Of a DNA stretch of 64,000 bases, positions 46,701 through 57,151 are shown piece by piece. Each line of letters begins with the position of its first letter. The first letter of the stretch is position 1. The stretch covers positions 250,634,256-250,698,255 of the forward strand of contig CM030358.1 in NCBI GenBank assembly GCA_017893485.1, read 5' to 3'. The position numbers and the translations under genes are program-made. The notes beneath the pieces are model-generated. The model was not told where the DNA came from. It saw only the letters and a list, made by a program, of their open reading frames with translations, and searched no databases. The stretch is from Hemerocallis citrina (lineage: Eukaryota > Streptophyta > Magnoliopsida > Asparagales > Asphodelaceae).

Positions 46701-49700
46701 TTTTTAAAGATATTACACAATCAAATTAAAATATGAAAACAGCTCAGAAAATCCATTTCTTTAGACAGTAATTGTTTATATGCACCTTGATAATCTTAGA
46801 CTTCTTCGCCAGGTTGTTAATTGTTCTAGTTAATGACGCCTTCATACCATCTATGTGGGTCCCACCATCAACGGTGCGTATGCTATTGGCATAACCCAGC
46901 ATTGTATCTGAATAAGAATCTGAACACCTGTTAAACATGACAATGAACTTCAATGATAAGCCTTAATTTGCAGTGCAGTGCATATCTACAATTATATAGG
47001 CTAATAGCAGACATTCATGGTGAATGAAATTTATAGCACATAAATGTGTACACTGTAGCCAACTAAGCGAGCGATAGAACAGCATCTATTTTTCCATCAA
47101 GTACATAGAAGCATTACACAAGTGATCATGTATCAAAGCATAAGCATAATTACACAAGTGATCATGTATCAAAGCATAAGCATAAAATTACTAGGACTGA
47201 ACCCGTCAATATAGTAGATGGATAAAAAAGAATTCTATACCATTGAAGAGCCACGTCAACTGTAACTCCATCAGTTTCTTTTCTGAAAGCTAGAATTTCA
47301 TGAAGCGGTTTCTGCACAATAGACAAAGTTAATCATCATCAAAAATTTTTAAAAAAAGTAGTAATAATAAAAACGTGAAAATAACAGGCAACAATGGTTC
47401 CACAGCAAGCATTTGACAGAACATTGTAATGTGATTCAAATTCGCAAATAACTAAATTTTCATAAGGTGGAGCAGATAGCAACAGTCAATTAAAAGATTG
47501 GACAATATGTAAGATAGAATGAGCAAAACCTAAAACATATAGATTACAGAATATATGTTTTATATTGCAATACATCCAAACATGTTCATCTGTGAAAATG
47601 GTGTTCAGGACATAAAACAACGCAAAGATGGATAATTCAAACTGATATTTCACAAGATACTAAAAAAAACACAATCTTTGCGGGAATGGAGGCTTTCAAC
47701 ATTCAATCCGTACTTGCTAATTATTTATGTAATATAACAAATGAGATATAAGGAAATACAAAGTTATTTTTCAATCTATGTATGAAGAGAATGTTAGGTT
47801 GAAGTCTGGCACATTGAGAATAGAAAAGACATAAGTGCATACTGAGGAGATTAGAGTTATTTTTCAATGGGCATAAAAGAGAGGACGAATATCTAGTTTA
47901 GGTATGTTAACAGAAACAATTAACTGCACCACTTTGGAAGAGTAATAGGATGTGGACGGATAGGAGTTGAGACAATTAGGATAAATATGTTTTGTTCTAA
48001 TTTGACTAAGGAGATAGCCCTTTACAGAGCTCAATGGATAATAGAATTTATGTGGCCAACCCCAAAGACTGAAGGATGAAGGCTTTGTTGTTGCCGATAT
48101 AATGTGCAAAGAGTGTATACCTTATCAGTGTTTAACCATTTCACATACTCAACCAACCCACCAGCATAGCAATATTCATTATATTGAGCTTTTGAATCTC
48201 CTTCCTCTTTCTTCAACGTAATCGTCAACTGTAAATAAAGTCACATATTAGAGTTGCCAACAGAAGTATTAAGCAACTAGAAGTAGACAAGAAAGATATT
48301 TCTGAGAACAGAAAGCAGATCATAATTGATAAAAGCTACATCTGCACATATTCTACATACCAAACCACATGCTATAATCACATAAAATGCTGATTTATAG
48401 CCAAAAAGTATTTAGTTAATAGGAAAAACCTGATCGCCCACGATAAAGTTCCACACTTAAACAACACAACTATTCCTAAAATCATGCAAGAGATACATCA
48501 ATATTTGTGAATTTTATGATCTAGTGGATAATACTTTAATGATGCCTACAAAGATGATTTAATACACATAACGTACAGCACCGCATGCACGCAGAAACAG
48601 ACAGACAGCTTACGAGATGAACTAACAACAACAAAGTATATTTTACATTTGTGTACCGATTATATTGTCTTGAAAATTAATGAAAGGTTTGCTGCTTTTC
48701 AAAGTGTGTTCATTTTCACTGCAACACTAGTAACCATGAGCTAAATCACAAAGCATACTGAATGGCTACATATGTGTGCAACCAGCTTTAAAATTTAATT
48801 AGGAGTTTGTAGTCGTAGACTCAGTTGGTCCATATCTTAAAAAAAGAAAGTTGGGCCATGTGGTTATAAGATTCGGTGCAACTAATATGGAGGTTTCAAC
48901 ATGAACTTATTGCCTCTGTGGTTGACCAAATATCATTACTTGTGCCGCGACTCCAAATAAAAGCTTATATGGTTTAGTCAAGACAGCAATCAACTGTTTT
49001 ATTTCTCAATGGAAAATAACCTTTCAGTTAAAAAAAAGAAAATTTCCAACAACGCACTAACTGCCTGTGTAGGCCAAGAAACAAAACTGCATTAAATATC
49101 CACGTACACATCAAATTACAATATATAATCCATACATAAATAACTGAGATCATTTTTATTTTTTTGGTGTAAATATAATCCACAGAAGTATGCTTGGAAG
49201 GGTTAATGATCCGGTTCACTGAGCTTTCTACGTAAAATATTATATGAGAATATGAGATACATATTTTTGAAAATTAACATGACAAGCATGTTCACCCATG
49301 TTGACTCAAAACATTACTTATCTGAATAACATGTATAAGAAGTACTGACTTACTGTATGCCAGAACTGTTTCTTACACTGTTAGCTCTTAAAGATTCCCA
49401 ATATATGAATATCAGCACAAATTAGATAGATATATGCACAGATACATATGTGGGAACGTTCAGGTTACTGGATATTACACTGAATGAAGAAATTATAGTA
49501 GTTAAAAAGGCTTTTAGCAAGCTCTTATCGTACAAGTAAACTCCTACTGCGAACATCCTTCTAAACAGCAGGCTAATGAATTATGATGGTTGATTAAATC
49601 AACATAACCCCCAATACATAAGTAAATTGTAAAAGTGTGTATATATGTCTGCCTAAAAAAACATATATTAGAAGCTCAACCATTACCATAATGAATAATG

Positions 49701-50109
49701 ATCATTCTTCAATGTTTACAGTTTCTTAATTACTAATGCTTCTCCAGCAATGCAAAGAATCAGTGTTGTACCTCAGGGTTCAAAAAAGCAAGCTCCCTAA
49801 TACGCCCAGCAATTGTGTTGAAGTCGAACAAGATGGACGTAGTGAAGACTACAATGAGTAAAACAACAATTTGAAGCAACTGAATAAGGTCAATCAAGCC
49901 ATGCACAAACATAGCAAAATACTCATTAGTTATCCCAGCAAGTAGAAAGGGCACAAACCTTCTTGATCAGGCCAAAACCTAATACGTGTGCCCTGATGAG
50001 AACTTAGTTCCTTAGACAACTGGCTGCATGTTAGTGTTGTTACTGGTTTTCCACGTGAATACTTTTGATTGTATTCCTTTCCATCCCGCCAAACTGAAAC
50101 TTCCAATGC
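33864..50109 (-). CDS. GYRB: DNA gyrase subunit B, organellar (15 exons present; N-terminal exons outside the window)
   Basis: The ATP-driven B subunit of the type IIA topoisomerase of plastids and mitochondria. Exons, 3' to 5' in window coordinates: 33864-33932, 34064-34194, 35122-35227, 35318-35371, 35452-35568, 35650-35763, 40494-40561, 44391-44505, 44793-44921, 45040-45138, 46786-46927, 47241-47311, 48121-48228, 49772-49848, 49959-50109. They sum to 1551 nt, 516 codons plus TGA, with all phases matching and GT/AG at every junction; no stop or frameshift was found. The first exon present ([13 protein letters not shown]) lies inside the ATPase domain, so about 200 N-terminal residues (transit peptide, GHKL ATP site) are missing. 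The QTK loop, TOPRIM EGDSAGG and DADVDGAH are intact. Two introns exceed 3.8 kb because of transposons. Confidence 0.95.
36060..38590 (-). mobile_element. LTR-retrotransposon remnant (Gypsy-type gag) in a GYRB intron
   Basis: Two long direct copies start tgtaaaa(c/t)gtaatcc at 36060 and 37352 and are alignable for at least 650 bp: these are the LTRs in minus orientation. The second has a minus-strand TATA-like ctataaatagg near 38400. A primer-binding site complement gctctgatacca (37334-37345) abuts it. Between them, on the minus strand from ATG 37101, a gag start reads [18 protein letters not shown], with [17 protein letters not shown] further on, Gypsy-like. Pol is absent. The outer edge (~38590) and target duplication are not established. 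Confidence 0.7.
36709..36832 (-). repeat. Fragment of the 'GATACGGCCGAAATTTC' repeat inside the Gypsy remnant
   Basis: The reverse complement matches 38984-39115 (ttttaaat, gatacggccgaaattt, ctagcttgccgatacgaaat, tcacatattttatactctac). It interrupts the upstream LTR copy and replaces its expected 5' part plus the rest of the retroelement interior. Confidence 0.75.
38980..39651. mobile_element. Unclassified 672-bp element with 13-bp target duplication
   Basis: The perfect 13-bp direct repeat ccatgtctgtagt lies at 38967-38979 and 39652-39664. Between these the ends are cactgttttaaattt and (in reverse complement) ttttaaatctcggattt, weakly inverted. The left part has tandem copies of atatcggccggaatattgcc. 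No coding region or poly(A). The family is unknown to me. Confidence 0.6.
40494..40561 (-). CDS. GYRB: GYRB exon with TOPRIM glutamate motif
   Basis: 68 bp encoding (E)[17 protein letters not shown], then DRRFQ. The Glu of EGDSAGG is the catalytic TOPRIM residue. It is isolated by a 4.73-kb intron on its 3' side and a 3.83-kb intron on its 5' side, both carrying transposons. Confidence 0.95.
40711..40746. repeat. (CT)18 microsatellite
   Basis: 36 bp of CT repeats in a GYRB intron. Confidence 0.97.
41417..42350. mobile_element. Pack-MULE-like element with ~100-bp TIRs
   Basis: The left end (ttttttccatgaaggccacc, then cacaaatgttctaattccaa) and right end (inverted: ttttttccaaaaggccaccc, then gcaaatgttctaatcccaa) match over roughly 100 bp at about 80%. 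The interior 41730-42130 is distinctly C-rich (runs like cctcccaccc, tcctcctccag) unlike its AT-rich surroundings, suggesting captured sequence. No transposase. No unambiguous 9-bp duplication was found. Confidence 0.7.
42960..43255. repeat. ~158-bp tandem duplication in a GYRB intron
   Basis: Two copies start actgaattaattatt (about 42960 and 43118). Both contain tggaaaatattgtcca, agagatccctttggagg and tagatgaataatgc. No coding content. The rest of intron 42351-44390 shows no further recognised feature. Confidence 0.85.
44391..45138 (-). CDS. GYRB: GYRB exons of the transducer domain (3 exons)
   Basis: 45040-45138 reads [17 protein letters not shown] and [13 protein letters not shown], ending in the QTK loop that contacts ATP. 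44793-44921 continues [20 protein letters not shown] and [11 protein letters not shown]. 44391-44505 reads [20 protein letters not shown] and [16 protein letters not shown]. All junction phases are consistent. Confidence 0.95.
45495..45850 (+). pseudogene. Possible captured gene fragment antisense inside a GYRB intron
   Basis: On the + strand, text with splice-like borders (ctatgcag at about 45510; tttttcag at 45664; ccttag at 45711) and base composition richer than the intron reads in pieces such as [19 protein letters not shown] and, in another frame, [19 protein letters not shown] followed by [16 protein letters not shown] before gtacga. I do not recognise the protein. It may be an old retrocopy or captured exons; evidence is weak. 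Confidence 0.35.
46223..46330. repeat. 30-bp perfect direct repeat
   Basis: taatctcttaagaaaacttt followed by ccctacggac is present at about 46223-46252 and 46301-46330, spaced 78 bp. No gene. Confidence 0.85.
46786..48228 (-). CDS. GYRB: GYRB exons between ATPase and transducer (3 exons)
   Basis: 48121-48228 encodes [20 protein letters not shown] and [14 protein letters not shown]. 47241-47311 encodes [20 protein letters not shown], then ALQ. 46786-46927 encodes [20 protein letters not shown], then [14 protein letters not shown] and [11 protein letters not shown]. The GGTH motif is a conserved gyrase B feature. Confidence 0.95.
47114..47186. repeat. 36-bp tandem duplication
   Basis: ttacacaagtgatcatgtat plus caaagcataagcataa occurs twice head to tail in a GYRB intron, a recent duplication with no visible difference. 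Confidence 0.9.
49772..50109 (-). CDS. GYRB: GYRB most 5' exons in the window (2 exons)
   Basis: 49959-50109 encodes [20 protein letters not shown], then [19 protein letters not shown]. 49772-49848 encodes [20 protein letters not shown] and AFLNPE. Exon 49959-50109 starts after acceptor ttgttcag, so another exon must precede it; I found no GHKL motif (e.g. GGLHGVG) between 50110 and 55090. Confidence 0.94.
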
Positions 50110-50368
50110 CTGAACAATATAGTCAAATGGGGTGATTGGAGATCACAATGAAGTAAAGTAAATTTAACTGGAATTTGAGATGCAGGTGTCATATGAAAGG
50201 CTGAAATGGGCTAAAGCTATGTCGCACAGATATGGACAGGAGACATAGATACGACACTTCAACACAGAAATTCTCAAAAGTAGGATTAAGAGGCACGGCT
50301 ATATGTTGGGCCTATAAATATAGATAAGTGCGTAACGAATTATGTATGTATATACATGTGTAAGCAAG

Positions 50369-51106
50369 GTTTAAAATGTTAGATGTCGGTGTCGCATCGG
50401 TTTTCATGTCGGAGAGGATACATCGGGGGATATAGCGGGATACCTAATATATTTCAGACTGTTGAGTAGGATACAAAAGTATATCCAAAACATGGCCAAC
50501 ATAACGTTTGCATACATAGTATTATCTCACATGTATTATATAACTAACATAAACAATACGAAATTAAATGTATTAGGAATGCACATTGCACATACATTTC
50601 ATACATGAAGCACAACATACCAAGGTTCTAAATGTTTGATGTCATAATTATGTTAATTATTTTTTTATTTTATGTTGGATGGTCGGATGGTTAGGACATA
50701 CTGTAAATATGAGAATGTCATTATGGATAAATATATCTTTGTGGCCTAAATATTTCAGATAACCTTTGGATGTAGATTGGGTAAATCGATGATGAGTTTG
50801 AACCCTCAGTTCTCCAACATAAAGATTTATACTGAAATCAGTACTAGGTTAGTAGGTCAACATAAAGATCTCTAGAAAAACTAAAATCTTAATTACCATG
50901 TGTTAGGTGATTTTTGACCATGTAACTCAACATGTTGGGGGATATGTCGTGAAATATTTCGTGGGAAATACCAGATTCAACCCGATATGTCGGGGACATT
51001 TTCTCAAAAAGGACAATTTTTTAAATAGCATATCGGTGGTGTTGGTTACCATTCAAAAACGGACAAGTTGGGCATATATTGGATATGTCGGGGACATTTA
51101 AAACAT
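50369..51106. repeat. Possible non-autonomous element with tttaaaa ends
   Basis: It begins ggtttaaaatgttagatgtc and ends (inverted) ccaatgttttaaatgtcccc. Interior motifs (gtcggggacattt, ggatatgtcgggga) recur. The ends resemble those of the 38980-39651 element in style but no target duplication could be defined. Confidence 0.4.
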
Positions 51107-53238
51107 TGGTGCATGGAGTATGTTTAGCTACATGTATATCTATGTATGTAGTAATGTCACTCATTTTAATATATAATATAACTTCATGTCACACCGATAA
51201 ATGTTGAATCAATAGTATGATCACAATGGATTTATATATCCAATTGCTAAATTAGACCAAATAAGTTACTAACCACTCAACTCTAACGCTATACAGAATT
51301 TTTGTTGTTTAGATTAATATGAAGTGCTCATCTTTAACCATACACTTGAAGTTACCCCTTTTATTCCAGAACCACCTCTTTCGCCAGTTTTCATGGCTCT
51401 CCTTTACATATCTTCCTTTCCCAACAAGGATGAAGGTACCAAGACGTGGTGCCAACATGTGTCCAGTACACCTTTCCAAGTCAAGTTTTGATTGGCATTT
51501 CGGATATGTGTCGGATACATGTTTCGAATAGATATATGGCCCATTTTTTAAGTGTGGGCAACCTAGGGGTTGGGTAAGCATTAATTAAAATTAAGATTTA
51601 CCACTCAAATTAAATATATTTACTCTAATCTAAATATAAGTTGATAATTTGTCAGGAGATAAGACCTCTCAAACTTTCTATGACATATGTTACATTGTTG
51701 ATTTCACTCTTTACCTAGCATAATAGCATGATAGTCAGGAAATTTATTTGATCTAAAGTCGTTCAAAAGAGGTGGCGTCCACACAATTTTTCATTCACTT
51801 GGAAAAAATATATATCAAAAAACAAATTGAAAAAGAGGAAAGCAAACAAACTCCTCCCATTATATAGTAAAGTTTGAAGCACGGAATCCATTATATCAAC
51901 TTTCATAGATATATCCTATCAATAAGTGCAAATTTGATCAAATAAAAAGTTATGACAATAATGATGATTAAAAACAGTAAAACAACATCAAAACATAAAT
52001 ACCCAAATGGTTAGTATAATAAATAGTTGTGAATGGTACATCTACTTTGCTTGAAAAGTATTATAGTAGTATAAGTATCAGCATCACAGTGTTGGACTAA
52101 AAATTTCACTTGATCCCTCGTTCAGGTCTGCCTTCTCTAATCGATATAGACTCATTTGTGACTAATATAAGTACTAAAAAGAGAGTATCCATAGTAAGAT
52201 ACTTGGGGAAAAAATAAACTAGATGGAAGGAGGCAATCCTTGTCCAAGCACTAGAACAAAAATATCAAAAATAGGATTACATCTGCAACAACTCTATTGA
52301 AACTGGAAATCTGACACTACACTCCTACAATCAGACAGAGCCCAAAACGGTTTTGCTTAGCCAACTTTACTGCAGCTACTTTGCTACGTTAAATTTAAAA
52401 GCAGCGTGTAAAGCCGGGATCATAACTTGTCTGTGTTCTTTTTCCTTCTTCAAATGACCTTCACTAATAAATCTCTAGCTGATAGAACTACTACATTTGC
52501 GTGCATGTGCACTGGACATGCTTTTCTCTTTTCCATGCACATTGAAATAAGAAACATAATTAAATGTCTCAATTTCATAATGTTATCAACTCACTGTCTG
52601 ATACTGAAATTGGTAAGAAAAACCTAGTGTCCTTCCCATAATCAAATTGGAATTTAGTGAGCTTTAATAAATATTAACTTTTTATGGAGTTACCAATTCA
52701 CTGTGTTGGCCAGGTTCATGGCAGGGAAATGCTTACCATGGCATGAACTGTGAACCATTCCCCAATCTTTTTTTAAAGATATATATATATATATCGGGTT
52801 ATCTTCATTAAATTTTTAAACTTAAAAAAGGAAAGACGATAAAAACCAAAATAGTCTTGCTCGGCTCATACAGAATAGCAAGGTAAGCTTTGTTGTATGA
52901 ATATATACACTGGGAGGCACCATGATGACTATTACGATGACGCTCCGGTATCGGATACGAATCCTATGCGGATTCTCCATAGGTGCCACATATTCGTGTC
53001 AGTGTCGTGTCCTCTGTGTCCATCTTCAGATTCCATAAATTTTAGGGCAGGAATGTAGTTGAATTTGGAGCCCCAGTGTAGAAGAAGATGGAGAAGATGA
53101 TAGCTGGAGTCAGGTTTGCATACTTAAGTTATGGATCTAAGTTGAACCATAACTCAAGTCATGGATGAGGTCGAATCCATGAATTACTTACTGCTTCAAA
53201 CCCGAGTTCATAACTTAATTTACGGGGGATGAGGGTTT
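51107..53238. other. AT-rich sequence upstream of the known GYRB exons
   Basis: Presumably part of a very large GYRB 5' intron. No GHKL exon, TIR or LTR is recognised. Scattered fragments related to the 'tcggatacatgtttcg' text occur near 51500 and 52940. Short open frames here have no recognisable motifs. Confidence 0.4.
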
Positions 53239-53702
53239 TGTAACGCTCCGAGCCTCGCTCAGCTGCGCACGCAACTACACGTGCGCACACGCGCAAAATA
53301 TATCCTAACAACGGCCCACCACAGGCTTGCCTCACAAAAGGTGCTATAGCTTTCAGGTACCCCTTGTTCATTGTCTTCTATAACACTCATCTCACACTTA
53401 TCTTGGTCGATGTGGGATAAACCAACCCAACACAACCACAAACACACATATTCCATAACACGTGCATGTCATGTGCGCGCACACACACACTTCTCATTTT
53501 CTTTCTTTTTCTTTTCCTCGCGAACCATGCACAAGCCAAATCTGGGCCAACATCACAACCAGCCACCATCTCACCACCAATTCATGGCAATATTTCCATA
53601 CACCCAGGCCCATAATCCATTTTTATAGGCTCACCCCTAATTCATCCATATATATACTATATATATCATACCATATATACTCTTTAAGTACGGGGTGTTA
53701 CA
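53239..53702. mobile_element. Solo LTR (464 bp)
   Basis: TGTAACGCTCC ... GGGGTGTTACA with perfect 5-bp duplications ggttt at 53234-53238 and 53703-53707. No internal region is present, indicating LTR-LTR recombination. The TGTAAC..GTTACA ends are typical of plant Gypsy LTRs. Confidence 0.93.
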
Positions 53703-53983
53703 GGTTTGGATGAGTTTTGCTGACCCAACCATTTTCTCTTCCTTCTAACAACCCTAATCACTGTAATATTCCAATGATGCCAAACACCAGCAGTCTTGAA
53801 AAAAACAAGTTCATAAACTTAATTTACGGGTAATGATTGAATGAGTTTTGACTTACCCGAACCCCTTTTTCTTCCTTCTAAGAACCCTAAACACCATAAT
53901 ATCCCAGTGACACCAAACACCCTTTCATGCAGGCAACCTTATGCAATAGCGAAATAAGTTCCATAAATCTTTTGCATATCTGT

Positions 53984-54153
53984 TTATATATATATATAAT
54001 AAAACACAAAGAAAGCTATCAAGTGGCTCCCCTTCAATCCCCCCAAAATTAAAGGCCCAATCTAACCTCACAAAATACATTTTTCACCCAAAAGTTTCCT
54101 CCCAAAACTCAAATTCAAATTTCTCCCCAAAACAACTCATTTATTTATTTAAT

Positions 54154-54238
<85 letters not shown>

Positions 54239-54580
54239 GGAAACATGGACTTTTATACCCCAATTTATAATTATTTTTCACCATATACTAATGGAAACAT
54301 GGACTTTTATTTACAACTAATTATTGTCATACTATTCAAACTTCAGCTACATAGTTGTTGATTTACTGTTTACAAGATTTTTCATATGTTATATCGTTCT
54401 GAAGACGTGCCGTAGGCACGTGGCCACGGGCAAATCTAGTATATAATAAAACACAAAGAAAGCTATCAAGTGGCTCTCCTTCAATCCCCCGAAAATTAAA
54501 GGCTCAGATCTAACCACACAAAACACATTTTTCCCCCCAAAATTCATTCAAATCCCCCCAAAACAACTCATTTATTTATT

Positions 54581-54651
<71 letters not shown>

Positions 54652-54814
54652 TTATGGAAAAATGGACTTTTATACCGCAATTTATAATTATTTTTCAATC
54701 CCCCCAAAATCAAAGGCCCAGATCTAACCTTACAAAACACATTTTTGCCCCCAAAAGTTTTCCCCCAAAACTCAAATTCAAATCCCCCCCAAAACAACTC
54801 CTTTATTTATTTAA

Positions 54815-54886
<72 letters not shown>

Positions 54887-55087
54887 GGAAACATGGACTT
54901 TTATACCCAAATTTATAATTATTTTTCAACATATACTAATGAAAACATGGTCTTTTATTTACAACTAATTATTGTCATACTATTCAAACTTAAGCTATAT
55001 AATTGTTGATTTACTGTTTACAAGGCTTTTCATATGCTGTATCGTTCTGAAGACGTGCCGTAGGCACGTGCCCACGGGCAAATCTAG
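53984..55087 (+). mobile_element. Tandem Helitron-like units with embedded microsatellites
   Basis: Two head-to-tail units end at 54439 and 55087 with the same tail: acgtgccgtaggcacgtg hairpin, cacgggcaaat, CTAG before T. This is the Helitron 3' signature. Units begin (t)atataataaaacacaaag (about 53984 and 54440). The second unit has its 5' half duplicated again internally. No helicase. Confidence 0.65.
54161..54238. repeat. (CT)n(AT)n compound microsatellite
   Basis: About 52 bp of CT followed by AT repeats. Homologous compound tracts occur in the other tandem units at 54584-54650 (CT, TA, CA) and 54819-54886 (CT, AT), in the same relative position. Confidence 0.95.
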
Positions 55088-55100
55088 TTTAGATATACAG

Positions 55101-55345
55101 AGCAATGCTCCATTGCAAATGCAAATATTGTGAAAACGGCGTGAAAACCACCTACGCCGTTATGTTATAACCTAGGCCGTTGTTGGGAACAACGGCTTCA
55201 GCGTTGTTCCCAACAATGGCCTAGGTTATAAACATAAGCCGTTATGTTATAACCTAGGCCATTGTTGGAAACAACGGCTTCAGTTATATTAAGCTTGAAG
55301 TCGTTGTTCCCAACAACGGCTTCAATGGGTTGCAATGGAGCATTG

Positions 55346-55347
<2 letters not shown>
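55101..55347. mobile_element. MITE (247 bp) with perfect 18-bp TIRs and internal palindromes
   Basis: agcaatgctccattgcaa (55101-55118) and its exact reverse complement (55330-55347) bound a segment filled with inverted cctaggccgttgttggga / caacggc palindromes. The same AGGCCGTTGT half-site fills the interior of element 2, and the end atgctccattg resembles element 2's atgctcgattg. It is likely a deletion derivative of element 2's family. Confidence 0.75.

Positions 55348-55350
<3 letters not shown>

Positions 55351-55423
<73 letters not shown>
55351..55423. repeat. (TA)n(GA)n microsatellite at the edge of element 2
   Basis: A TA tract (about 55351-55385) followed by a GA tract with one interruption directly abuts the left end of element 2, just as (GT)n abuts element 1. 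Confidence 0.95.
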
Positions 55424-55720
55424 TGCTCGATTGAAAACGGGTTTGTTTTCACCGGGTTAGAAAACAAAGATCTAAGCCGTTGTATCGCTCCCGATCGTAA
55501 TCAACGGCTCAGATCGAAGCTCACTCAACGCTCCCACTAAGAGCCCCTTAGAGCGGAGGGGCATTTTTGATACTTCACGCCAAAAAACGCTTCAGACTTG
55601 GCATTTTTTGGAATGAAGTTTTTTTGCAAAAAGTTATACTTAGGCCGTTTTTAGGAACAACAGCCTAGGTTGTTTTCTTTTAAAAAAAATTCAACCTCCC
55701 AACAACGGCCTAGATATATA
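55424..55720. repeat. Element 2 left terminus with palindromes
   Basis: Contains gatctaagccgttg ... caacggctcagatc (about 55469-55517, inverted arms) and cttaggccgtttttagg...cagcctagg (about 55648-55672). The half-site AGGCCGTTnT matches its internal array, not that of element 1. Confidence 0.7.
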
Positions 55721-55739
55721 CAAGTGTTTTTCTAAACAC

Positions 55740-56044
55740 TTGTACATACTCAGATCGTCATCTCCCTCACAACTCTCTCTCTCGCTACTGGAGCTCGCGA
55801 AACCCATTCCCCAAACCCTAGCTCTACTCCAACCTCCTCTCTCGATCTGAAACTCTTCTCGATCTATCTCTATCTCTCCCTCTCCCGAATACCCCAAACC
55901 CTAATCCAATCTGAAATCTCCCCAACTCACCCGAACCCTAGCACAAATTCTTCGAAACCCTAGACTCTACATTGTCTACAACTTGTTCGTCTACAGCAGC
56001 AGCTTCTCACATCTTCGACAACTCTCTCTCTCTCTTTGGACTAG
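55740..56044 (+). promoter_or_regulatory. Element 2 leader (putative promoter and 5'UTR exon)
   Basis: CT-rich text (ctctctctctcgctac, aaccctagctctactcc, cctagactctac) ends at a candidate donor actag|gtagtc (about 56046). It is in the same position as the element 1 leaders. The acceptor would be ttcttacag at about 59829, five bases before the PMD ATG. Inferred. Confidence 0.4.
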
Positions 56045-56275
56045 GTAGTCACTTTTTCACAATTTAGTATAATGAACTATGACAATTTATTGAATATTTT
56101 CAATTTTTGAGTGTAATTTTTTGTACTATGCGTAGTAGTCTTCAATTTAGAGAGTGTAAAACTTTTGTATCATATGTGTTGTATATATTTTATCAACATT
56201 TTTGTAGATGTAGTGTTAGTAGTAGTTGTAGAATATAGGAAAAGCAAACAAACAAGATCCCAAAATTCCAAAATT

Positions 56276-57146
56276 TTACGACTTGGTCGGGCTCACCACG
56301 CAGAAGGCAACGCAATTTGTAGTGGCAATTTCCGTCTCACGGTTTGCAAAATACGTCCATTTATCACTTTTATTCAACAAAATGGATATAAAGCGATCAC
56401 AGTCGTATATTACAAACCAAGAGTCGGAACTCACCTCTGCAAGTTGCGTTGGCTTGTGTTTGGTGTGTCAGACGTAACGGCCAAATTTCGAAATTTTTGC
56501 ATCTTGTTTGTTTTGTATTGTCGCGTATATGAAAGAACTTCTATATACCTCGGAACTTTTAGTACGATCTAACTAGAAAATCGCTCAAACGAAATCCAAA
56601 AAATACAAAACGGTGGGAGTAGGTCGGGTTAACCGTTCACAACCCAAAGCAACATGTAGTTGCGAGTTCCGACCCACGGTTTGTGAGATACGTCAATGTA
56701 TCACTTTCCGCTCTTTTTTCAAGAGTGAAAGCGATACACAGCCGTATCTTTCAAACCGTCGGTCGAAACTAGCTTGTACAAGTTGCGTTGCTTTGTGTGC
56801 GGGGAGTCCAACCCAAACGGAAAGTTTAGTTTTTTTTTACCGTCGTTTGTGTTGTTTTCTCATAAATTTTGTTATGTATTTAACGAGTTTTCAATAGAGA
56901 AATGGCTCAAAAATTACGAAATTTTGCGGGTATGCCGTTTTCGCCACTCACAAGCCAAAGCAACTTGTAGTTGGGAGTTCTCACCCACGGTTTGATATAT
57001 GCGCACGTGGATCGCATTTCGCTCTTTTTTCAAGGGTGAAAGCGATACACGGCCGTATCTTAAAGACCGTTAGTCCAAACTCGCTTCTACAAGTTGCGGT
57101 GGCTTGTGTGCAGCAATTTAGACCCAATCGCAAAGTTTGGTCTTTT
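56276..57146. repeat. Element 2 hairpin array (about three diverged units)
   Basis: Units start near 56280, 56605 and 56920, with period 305-325 bp. They keep the unit landmarks of element 1 (tttgcaaaatacg / gcgatacac(a/g)g(c/t)cgtat / cttctacaagttgcg). Palindrome stems are shorter and more diverged. The third unit is split by the solo LTR and resumes at 59734. Confidence 0.8.
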
Positions 57147-57151
57147 TTAAA

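Noticed and set aside
50110..55090. N-terminal GYRB exons upstream of 50109
   Set aside because: Searched by eye on the minus strand for LHGVG, NALS and DNAIDE-type motifs; none found.
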